Source: Rhodosorus marinus (lineage: Eukaryota; Rhodophyta; Stylonematophyceae; Stylonematales; Stylonemataceae). From it: a stretch of 64,000 bases of DNA. The DNA is taken from NCBI GenBank assembly GCA_029953675.1, contig JAMWBK010000007.1:1922001-1986000 (forward strand). Direction: 5' to 3'. Shown here in pieces: positions 56,864 to 64,000 of this stretch (position 1 is its first letter; every line of letters starts with the position of its first letter). The notes under the pieces are model-generated. The model worked only from the letters and a program-made list of their open reading frames with translations, was not told the DNA's origin and ran no database searches. The position numbers were made by a program, and so were the translations under genes.

Positions 56864-58783
56864 TCAGTCAATGCGTATCGATGAGTAGATCTTCCTAACA
56901 AACCAGAGGGAAGCGGTGAGTCCAATATACCCTTCCATTAAGCAAAAGGATACTGAGAAGACGGCGTTGTACGAAAAAAAGAGAGTAAGCGATGTCAGGT
57001 GGTTCGAAATTTCTGCGTCCGTCTGCCTCAAGAAGAATGTCACACAGAAAGCAAACACGTAAAAGCCCGTGAAGGCCGTATTCACAAAAGAATACCACCA
57101 CCATCTGTAGTCCTCAGAAATCAGCTTCAGGTAAGTGAGAGCGATAGACACTTCTGCTGATGCGAGCAATCCCAAAACGAACACAATGAACATGAACCCA
57201 AACATGTAGTACACCTGGTTCTGCCACAAAGAATTCAGGACGAAAACCAGCTGAATTAACACCACCCCGAAAGGAACCAGTGCCGCGAGTATGCAGTGAA
57301 ACTTTGAGCTTTTCGACAGCAAGGATGCCGGAATCTCTCTTGGGATGGCGTTCGTTCGACAGGGCCATTCGTTTTTCTGCTTCTTAAATCCAAGGAACGA
57401 TCCGAACAATACAAGAGGGACTGACAGTCCAAACCACAGGAAAACGATCAACATCAGAGTCGTGAAGGGCACAGCCGCGGTCGATTTCTTGACAGCCAAA
57501 AGAATGTTCAGTCCAAAGAACACGCTGAACACAGCTCCAGTAAAAAGGAAAGCCGAACCAAGAGCGACAGCCCTTCTGTTCCCCCCCTGTATACTATTGT
57601 AGAGCTTCGCAGAGACGTAGCCGGAGACACTCGAGAGCGCGACCCACATGCATACGAGTGAGGTTAAGAGAGCGCCACGGTGGGAAGGACTGACAATGCC
57701 GAAAATAGCTATCGTCAAGGTGCTTAGCAGCGTCCACAATATCTGAGCACCGGTTCCATTCATGATACACAGCAGCTCTGCTCGCGGTGGTGTTCGAAAA
57801 ACATCAGCATGAACTAGCTTCCAGCCAGACTCGTTGAGCATGTCCGCCTCGTCCTCCAAACCGTTGTACCTCACGAAATCATTATGAACCGTCTTGAGGA
57901 GAATGCCACCGACAATCAGCGTGAGCGTTAGCGTCAACATAACCGAAATGGAGATCGAGATCCACTGGATGTCTTTCTGCCCTCCACCGCCGTCGAGAAG
58001 CGGATCCCATCTCGTTGCCCAGTTCTGTGAGCTGTATTCATAGGACACATCGTATGTGAACGTAATGGGATCCGTATCCAACTGCTGCAGAGACTCTGGG
58101 TAGGTGTTCTTGATCTGGCAAATTCCATCCTTGTTGTCCCGTGTAGAGTACGGTAGGACTTCAAATCCAACAACCTGGTATCCATCCTCTTTGTACTCCA
58201 AATCCGCGAGGTCTGGAACCTTGGTTGGCTTGTGATACAAAACCTTGAATCGAAAATGGTTGTGCACATAGTAGTTTTCCTCCCACCTGAGTCCGAACGG
58301 GTAGCCTATCTGGAAAACGCTGGATCCGTCATTGGAGTTTCCTCGCATCACGACTGGCAGATTATCTAGATTAAGCCTAACGACGTAATCATCATCGATA
58401 AGCCTCTGCATCAGCTTCAGGACAAGATCCGAGTTGAGCTTTTGCAATGGCCCAGTCATGTTTCTCCCAACCTCCCCTCTGCAGAGAAACTTGCAGGTCT
58501 CATTAACCATCATCCTGAAATCAAAGTTTGTAAACTCATGCCGTTCTCCCATCAGGAGCTGTCCGAGGTTCAGCCTGTCCGCACTCTCCGTCTTGATCGT
58601 TGGTGCCGGCCGGCAAAATGGGTAGGCATAGTGGTACTGATGCGGCAGTTGGTTCTTGGGAGACTGAAGCTTGTTCGCATAGACTTCCAAGATTTCTCCC
58701 TCACGATAGTCTTTCGGACCCATCCCCGGAATGTAACCACAGCACATCCCAACGAGGACCAACCAGATCAGGAAGTACCTCAT
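56864..58783 (-). CDS. TM9SF: Transmembrane 9 superfamily protein (nonaspanin)
   Basis: Intronless, 639 residues. A cleavable signal peptide (MRYFLIWLVLVGMCCGY) precedes the luminal domain that begins GMGPKDYREGE, which is typical of the family. A TM9SF luminal signature occurs near YPFCRPAP and CKFLC. Nine hydrophobic helices follow from about residue 270, with the conserved GWKLVHADVFRTPP loop after the first and an acidic/aromatic end. The C-terminus KIYSSIRID has the K-x-D/basic ending used for COPI binding in TM9 proteins. Expected in Golgi/endosomes, assisting membrane-protein sorting. Start is the first ATG; the frame extends upstream without one. Confidence 0.96.
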   Translation of the reverse strand: MRYFLIWLVLVGMCCGYIPGMGPKDYREGEILEVYANKLQSPKNQLPHQYHYAYPFCRPAPTIKTESADRLNLGQLLMGERHEFTNFDFRMMVNETCKFLCRGEVGRNMTGPLQKLNSDLVLKLMQRLIDDDYVVRLNLDNLPVVMRGNSNDGSSVFQIGYPFGLRWEENYYVHNHFRFKVLYHKPTKVPDLADLEYKEDGYQVVGFEVLPYSTRDNKDGICQIKNTYPESLQQLDTDPITFTYDVSYEYSSQNWATRWDPLLDGGGGQKDIQWISISISVMLTLTLTLIVGGILLKTVHNDFVRYNGLEDEADMLNESGWKLVHADVFRTPPRAELLCIMNGTGAQILWTLLSTLTIAIFGIVSPSHRGALLTSLVCMWVALSSVSGYVSAKLYNSIQGGNRRAVALGSAFLFTGAVFSVFFGLNILLAVKKSTAAVPFTTLMLIVFLWFGLSVPLVLFGSFLGFKKQKNEWPCRTNAIPREIPASLLSKSSKFHCILAALVPFGVVLIQLVFVLNSLWQNQVYYMFGFMFIVFVLGLLASAEVSIALTYLKLISEDYRWWWYSFVNTAFTGFYVFAFCVTFFLRQTDAEISNHLTSLTLFFSYNAVFSVSFCLMEGYIGLTASLWFVRKIYSSIRID

Positions 58784-59300
58784 CTTGAAACAGGCAACAG
58801 ACCCCAAAAATGGAACAAACTACAAAGCAAAGAGAACTACCTCCTTCCAAAATCCCTACCAAAACCCTTTTAATAGCCTTTCAGCCATCACCACCCGGTC
58901 CAAAACGTCTCAACCGATCAGCGCGGGCTAGTTATTCCCACCACTTCACTAGACTCCATTCGATCCCCCCCAAGGGCTACTCGTTCCGTTCAATGCTCCC
59001 TTCGTAGGTAAACACTCATGAAAACCAGATTCAACCTACGATTCTACATGTACAATTCCATCTCTCGCCCCAAACACCACCATCAATCGTCCTCCTTTCA
59101 TCCCCAAATCTTCTCAGCCATTCTAAACCCCCCAACCCCAATCCAATCCACTAAATACTTAAATCAATACCTTCTTCAAAAAACGTCAAAAGCCACAGTG
59201 TCATCTACCATGTACTATAGTACTATACCACAGAACCCTAATTTTTAGCATACAATTTCTGCCAATTAAGGGCCTCCTAGTCAGATTAGCTTCGTAATAA

Positions 59301-60000
59301 TCCAATTAAGATACTTAAAATTATATTACTCTTTATTACTCCAATAGTACTTCTTATGAAATCGTACAAGTAGTTTTATCCAATTAAGAAAGGAGAAAGT
59401 ATGTTATTGCTAGTTACTCCAATAGTACTTCTTATGACATCGTACAAGTAGCTTCATCCAATTACGAAAGGAAAAAATATGGTAATGCTCGTTACTCCAA
59501 TAGTATCTCTTATGACTTCTTATTAGTATTTTGATCCAATTAAGAAAGGAGAAGATATGTTACTGTTGATTACTCCAATAGTACTACTTATCGTATCTTA
59601 CGAGCATTCTTATCCAATTAAGTAAGGAAAAAGAATGTTACTGTTAAGTACTCCAATAGTATTACTTATGACATCTTACGAGCATTCTTATCCAATTAAG
59701 TAAGGAAAAAGTATGGTACTGTTGACTACTTCAATAGTAGTACTTATAATATCTTACGGGCAATATTATCCAATTAAGCAAGGAAAAAGAATGTTACTGT
59801 TAATCACTCCAATAGTATTACTTATTATGTCTTACGAGCATTTTTATCCAATTAAGTACGGAAAAAGTATGCTACTGTTAATTACTCCAATAGTACTTCT
59901 TATGACATCTTATTAGCTCTTTTATCCAATTAAAGTATAGTCTGCCTATTACTCCAATTATGTTTCTTAGAGCGACCTACGATGGGGTTAATCCAATTAT
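59301..60000. repeat. 78-bp tandem array with TCCAAT every 39 bp
   Basis: TCCAATTAAG (one copy TCCAATTACG) starts at 59301, 59379, 59457, 59535, 59613, 59691, 59769 and 59847, with TCCAATTAAA at 59925: nine anchors exactly 78 bp apart. A second TCCAAT (in ACTCCAATAGTA) sits at the midpoint of most units (59340, 59418 and onward), so the hexamer recurs every 39 bp; it becomes TTCAAT in the copy near 59730. Copies diverge internally but have no indels. One frame reads a 26-residue hydrophobic repeat (MLLLITPIVLLMTSY...YPIK), interrupted by stops in several copies. Beyond 59950 spacing loosens (59953, 59992, 60032, 60124). Confidence 0.9.
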
Positions 60001-60364
60001 ATCTGAGATTATCGTTTAGGAATGATGAGAATCCAATGGCTTAGAGTATTACACGTCTTGATTTATTTGACTATACTTCAATTATTTTAGTTAAACTGTG
60101 ATTCACGTTGTTTGCGGCAGTTATCCAATTATCGATGGATTTAGAGCGTATGTGGTTTTAGTTGGCTAAATAGAGAGCTAAACAAAAATAATAATGAGCT
60201 ATTGGACAACGACTTGTTTATAAGACAAATTCGTATGTTCATTGGGCAACATGTTGACCGTGGACGAGGGTCGCCCGGCCGCCCTTGAAGAGGTTCGCTC
60301 TCCTCTCGACGGTACATTCTCCCGGTCGCTGCAGGAGTATCCGCTTCTACAATCTTGTCTAGGG

Positions 60365-61345
60365 CTACTCGTGCGGTTTGTATATCCCTATTGTACTTGA
60401 TTGACTCGCCACGTATACATACGAGTCATGCTTCCAGGCGACGTCGTTGATCTTCTCGCCATGTCTGATGGTTTGTACCGCTTCCAGGGCAGACGATGGG
60501 TCCGCCTTCCATAGTACCAGTTCACAGTCTATCCCTCCAGATATCAGCCGGTCAGTTCCCCATGCCACAGCAGTGGCTGCCGCGCGGTGAACATTCGATC
60601 CACGAGATACTATTGGTTCCGATGAGCCCAAATCTAGTATGACAATATCCCCTGAGCCCAGCGCACAGGCTACACGACCACGATGACGGTTCTCCGCTTC
60701 TAGCTTATGAACAAATGGAGGGTTTACAACCTGCGTAGAGTCTTCTGCAACGTTGACATCCGTCTTCGACGTGGTCTTTCCCCGCCCAAAGTCCCAGCCA
60801 AGTACACTGCAATCGAAGGAGCCAGAGAGAAGCTCCCAGACCGTGCCTCTTCGAAACGCAACTGATGAGGCAATATTGGAGTGTTGTTTTCTCATCCGCT
60901 TCCAACGAATGGCGTTGGGGTTCCGAGAACATTCCGCTGCAGCACCTGATAAATCCAAAACCGCCACATCGCCAGCGTCATCACATGAGGCTAAATACGT
61001 CCCTTTCTCGTTCACTGCCAGCGAATTAACTTCGTCCTCAGCAGAGCTACCAAGGGAGTTCTTCCATCGGAACTCCCGTAAAACAACACCCTCTTTCCTC
61101 AGGTCATATTCCCTCACGTCACACTCAGCAGCGACAAAAAGCCGATGCGGTTCCACCTCAGACGATACAACAGCCGAAACCTGCTGCCCGCGACCCACAA
61201 ACACACATTTCACACTTCTCAACCCACGAGGCCAGTCCCATAATCTCACCGTACCGTCACTACCTCCACTCACAATACACCTCTCCCAAGCACCAATCGA
61301 CAACACCTCACCTTGATGGCCCGAAAGTCGACTTACCCCATTCAT
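60365..61345 (-). CDS. WD40-repeat protein, WDR53-like
   Basis: Intronless, 326 residues from the first ATG. WD40 blades are visible: LSGHQGEVLSIG...GTVRLWDW, VSAVVSSEV...VREYDL, VNSLAVNEKGTYLASCDDAG, then NIASSVAFRRG...LSGSFDCSVLGWDF, VACALGSGDIVILDL, TAVAWGTDRLISGGIDCELVLW and INDVAWKHDSYVYVAS. The central SGSFDCSVLGWDF block and the INDVAW/HGEKIN ending are close to WDR53. WDR53 is proposed as a substrate receptor of CUL4-DDB1 ubiquitin ligases; here the role is inferred. A GTAAGT lies just after the start codon but the frame is continuous. Confidence 0.75.
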   Translation of the reverse strand: MNGVSRLSGHQGEVLSIGAWERCIVSGGSDGTVRLWDWPRGLRSVKCVFVGRGQQVSAVVSSEVEPHRLFVAAECDVREYDLRKEGVVLREFRWKNSLGSSAEDEVNSLAVNEKGTYLASCDDAGDVAVLDLSGAAAECSRNPNAIRWKRMRKQHSNIASSVAFRRGTVWELLSGSFDCSVLGWDFGRGKTTSKTDVNVAEDSTQVVNPPFVHKLEAENRHRGRVACALGSGDIVILDLGSSEPIVSRGSNVHRAAATAVAWGTDRLISGGIDCELVLWKADPSSALEAVQTIRHGEKINDVAWKHDSYVYVASQSSTIGIYKPHE

Positions 61346-61511
61346 GACGGTCAATCTACTACAGCAACCCCCCCAACCCCCCCCCAAAAAACCAAAACCA
61401 AAAACTTTAAGCTCAACACAACACGCTAAGCAAACTCTAGATGGCTTTCACCACCACGTCCGGGCCAATTGATCCATTCAGATTTACCCTGACCCTTATC
61501 TGTTTTTGAAC

Positions 61512-61730
61512 AACCCTTCCTCTTCCTCTCCAAAAGCTTCAAGAACCTTCGATCACCGATTGTACCCCTCTTCCCCTCTGGTGTTTCCTTGAAGAAGACG
61601 GTGCGGCTTGTAACAACCCTCAACCCCAACACTTCCTCTTCCTCTCCAAAATCTTCAAGAACCACGAGCACCGACCGTACGCCTCTTCACCTCCAGTGTT
61701 TCCTTCAAGAAGAAGGTGCGGCTTGTACTA
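61512..61730. repeat. Two tandem copies of a 115-bp unit
   Basis: CTTCCTCTTCCTCTCCAAAA starts both copies (about 61519 and 61634). It is followed in each by TTCAAGAACC, a GATCACCG/GAGCACCG word, GTGTTTCCTT and AAGGTGCGGCTTGTA or a variant. A reverse frame (61426-61671) through copy 1 reads as a basic, Arg/Lys/Glu-rich peptide without a recognised domain. No gene supported in 61731-62127. Confidence 0.65.
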
Positions 61731-62127
61731 ATGCTCCACCTTATGTTTGTTGATCACTCCCTGCGTGCCCCCGTTCTACAGACCCAACTTGAAGAAGCCC
61801 TTCTTAGGGCTTCGTGGTCGCGGAGCGACTGTGATGCTGATCAGAGAAGCTCGCAGAAGCAGACAGCGCTAAGAATGTTTCGACCATGGTTGGAATCTCT
61901 CTGACATGTTAACTGTACTGAGACAAATGTCTCATGAAGTGGAAGTCGGCTCTGCGCTAGGGTGATCTTCCTGGCAACTCAGGCACAGCTGTTTTAACGC
62001 CCAAGAGTGGTGAGCCACTGAAGACGAATCCGATCTCTGCTGTGCTTTCTTCTTCGGAGGCTGTGGTTGTAGAGATATTTCCGATAGGCCCTAGGGGGAA
62101 GCCGACGCCCTGTTCCCAGGAGTGATC

Positions 62128-62607
62128 TCATGGTTCGATCGCTGCGACTGCTTTGAGACACGCTCCTGCCGTCCCCCCTAGGCTGGTCTTTGTCAGTGCG
62201 TTTGTTATCCGAGGACTTGAGCCCATTCTGCTGCTGTAGTACGCTTTCGTCCGTTTGTAAAGCTCTTGCTTCGGTGCTTTTAAGGTTCCGCTGGACAGAA
62301 CCACACGCATACGGACGCGCACGCTCCCGCCGTTTGCCGAAGATATCTTGCTTGTAAGCGTCAGGGCTGCGCGCACGCGCGCGGCTTCATCACGTGCACA
62401 TCGTATGAGCGCGAGCCTGGTTCCAGGATCAAAGTACTTCAAAGCAAGCGCCCACTGAGTCTGACCCAGACCTACAACACCGAAATATGCTTCGAGACCT
62501 CTCCTTAGCATCTGGAAAACGTCATTGGAACTGACTTTCCCCTCCAACCTATCGCTCTTTTGATGATCAACAATACAAACCAAATATCTGTTCTTCGCAC
62601 GAACCAT
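62128..62607 (-). CDS. POP5: Ribonuclease P/MRP protein subunit POP5
   Basis: Protein component of RNase P and RNase MRP, needed for tRNA 5' maturation and rRNA processing. Intronless, 159 residues starting MVRAKNRYLVC, which is the family's hallmark N-terminus. The helix LRRGLEAYFGVVGLGQTQWA and the strand LALKYFDPGTRLALIRCARD match the Rpp14/Pop5 alpha-beta fold. The last 40 residues are a basic, Ser/Thr-rich tail with no clear counterpart. Confidence 0.9.
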   Translation of the reverse strand: MVRAKNRYLVCIVDHQKSDRLEGKVSSNDVFQMLRRGLEAYFGVVGLGQTQWALALKYFDPGTRLALIRCARDEAARVRAALTLTSKISSANGGSVRVRMRVVLSSGTLKAPKQELYKRTKAYYSSRMGSSPRITNALTKTSLGGTAGACLKAVAAIEP

Positions 62608-62753
62608 CCTGCTCCTAAGGTACTCTGCTTTCGCTAAGACCGAAATCCAGGTCTTCCTAGTTCATGATACCCTTCCTTCTACCTTCAACCAGATTCGAAA
62701 GCGTTATAAACGAAGAGTATTCCTAGGCTAATCCGTCCTGTTCAAAAGCCCGA

Positions 62754-63123
62754 ATGCAATCTCAAGGCGCGTCGATGAACATTTCTCAAAAGTTCTTAAG
62801 GCACCTCCCGAACTCGGAGTCCTGCGAAGGGCAGCAAATACTTTTCTTCTTAGTTCTAGAAGTTCACATAACGACAGGTCGTCCGGGAAAGGGAGTCGCA
62901 GAACGAATTCGTGCGAACCGATCCCGTCCGCTCGTTCTCGGAGGATCAGAAGTCTACTGGAGCTTCACTTAAGGACGATCTGATGGGGAGCGATCTGATG
63001 GGGAGCGATCTAGAGGATGGTTTTCGTTGGCCATTCCTTCCAGATCGACTTGACAGCCTTGCAATCGTTGCTGGCTCTCAAGCTGATCATTGGATGGTTA
63101 AAGGTTTCGTTCTCAGGGATTGA
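62754..63123 (+). CDS. Possible small gene, splice structure unresolved
   Basis: An ATG frame (MQSQGASMNISQKFLRHLPN...) begins at 62754. A second frame from an ACGACAG acceptor at about 62879 reads VVRERESQNEFVRTDPVR through a duplicated DLMGS-DLMGS (15-bp tandem repeat) to GFRWPFLPDRLDS and stops at 63123. Both look coding, but I could not find a convincing donor to join them. No family recognised. Confidence 0.3.
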
Positions 63124-63316
63124 GACCTGAGACTGTTCTTGAAAACACGACTACTTAATGCTTGACCTCTGAGGACGACTGGACTGCCTCTGAAAGCCAG
63201 GAACATGCCGCGGATGGATTCACGAAAAAAAGCATCTTAACTACACACATTTTAATTCACAACAAGCAGCAGGTTCTGTGGTTTTACCTGAATGCGTTCA
63301 GTAACGTTTAAAATTC

Positions 63317-64000
63317 TCACTTATCCGTATCAATCCCTGTATCCCGGACTCCACTCCTAGTAGCCTGCACACCGCCATCAAGAAAAGAGGACCTTGTACT
63401 CTCCAAAATTCCTGTGAAAGGATGAGGAAACGCATCGCTGGTGGTTTGCCACCAGCGTCATCGAAAAAGTATTCCAAAGCGGTTCCATTTCTAACCGGCT
63501 TTGGTATCAATTTCGCACGGCGTGTGTGTTGCGTTTTTGTTTTTGTTTCGGCACGTAAGCTCTGGATTTACAAGCGCCCGTGTGTACCTCTCGAGTCTTC
63601 TCTCCCCACGAGCTTTTTCAAATACTTTACAGTCTCGAATACGGTTGCTGCTACAAGGCTCTTTGACTTCTTCTCCTTGGATTCAGAGTCCCTTGATGAG
63701 GAAGGTGCGTCTAGTCCGGCTCCGGGCAAAACGCTGTCGTTTACAGTCAGACTCACGAAGAATCCAATGGGCACCATCCAAACGCACAAGAGGAAGAACG
63801 ATGCTATGGATGGAGTCGGTGAGAGTCTGTAGTTGTAGAACATATTGTAATTCTCGTGGAAGTACCGGTACCAAGCGACGTTGTTGATCACGAACATGAT
63901 CCCAGATCCGATGAAAGGCAGCGTCTTCGGCTGCAGAAACGGAAACGATTTAAGAAGTTGATAGTACGTCACGTGAGACACGAACCCAATGGCGCAGTAC
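63317..64000 (-). CDS. TEX261: TEX261/SVP26-like ER-Golgi membrane protein, 5' end outside window
   Basis: Tetraspan adaptor of COPII vesicles that helps export of certain Golgi enzymes. Visible: an exon from the window edge (64000) to 63588 and a final exon 63317-63411, joined in phase across a 176-nt intron; about 168 residues of a protein near 200. The conserved segments are YYQLLKSFPFL, then LPFIGSGIMFVINNVAWYRYF, and the final helix SFFLLCVWMVPIGFFVSLTVNDSVLPG. The Ser/Lys-rich tail ends in the second exon. If that intron is not used the frame stops at 63568 instead. Confidence 0.82.

Noticed and set aside
59401-59940. A gene for a protein of 26-residue hydrophobic repeats
   Set aside because: In-frame stops occur in at least four of the units; at most one 67-codon frame (59713-59916) is open. 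Kept as a repeat, not a CDS.
59301-60000. CRISPR array
   Set aside because: The repeat unit is continuous and degenerate, with no constant repeat alternating with unique spacers, no cas genes, and a eukaryotic context.

Overview
This 64 kb window is nuclear DNA of a eukaryote, most likely a photosynthetic one. Protein genes are split by GT-AG introns, mostly 70-150 nt but some as short as about 38-55 nt. Both strands carry genes and there is no operon structure. Several proteins look nucleus-encoded but plastid-targeted: two cysteine synthases, a YchF-type P-loop protein and a DUF1499 protein. Each has an N-terminal extension with a Phe within the first six residues. Such a Phe is a known feature of plastid-targeting peptides in red algae and glaucophytes, so a red alga or relative is my best guess. 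I cannot prove it from sequence alone.

Layout. 0-6 kb: 3' part of a DDX31/Dbp7 RNA helicase (+), a phosphate-type MFS transporter (-), and a secretory membrane protein resembling a degenerate polysaccharide deacetylase (+). 6-15 kb: two nearly identical cysteine synthase genes 4,135 bp apart, separated by a large fold-back element and a patch of repeated octamers. 15-23 kb: SDHAF2 (+), THOC7 (-), a small profilin-like gene (-) among tandem repeats, and an mRNA guanylyltransferase (-) with an apparent GC-AG intron. 23-26 kb: an AT-rich, gene-poor stretch. 26-39 kb: DUF547 protein (+), COG6 (+), MIC60/mitofilin (-), DUF1499 protein (-) and an ERMP1-like M28 metallopeptidase (-). 39-42 kb: a three-copy 370-395 bp tandem repeat and an unrecognised multi-exon gene (-). 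42-51 kb: plastid YchF (-), an F-box/WD40 protein (+), a divergent HAD-like protein (+) and SEM1/DSS1 (-). 52-59 kb: BMS1 (-) and a TM9SF nonaspanin (-). 59-64 kb: a 78-bp array with TCCAAT every 39 bp, a WDR53-like protein (-), POP5 (-) and the 3' part of a TEX261/SVP26 gene (-).

The genes are a housekeeping mixture: ribosome biogenesis and RNA processing (DDX31, BMS1, POP5, capping enzyme, THOC7), proteasome (SEM1), secretory pathway (COG6, TM9SF, TEX261, ERMP1), mitochondria (MIC60, SDHAF2) and plastid metabolism (cysteine synthase, YchF, DUF1499). I see no bacterial-style system, CRISPR array, rRNA or convincing tRNA. The unusual content lies in the intergenic DNA: several unrelated tandem-repeat families, a long hairpin, palindromes and G/C homopolymers. 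Exon boundaries were worked out by hand from reading frame, splice consensus and phase. Where all phases agree across a gene the model is strong; where only a fragment could be assembled this is stated.
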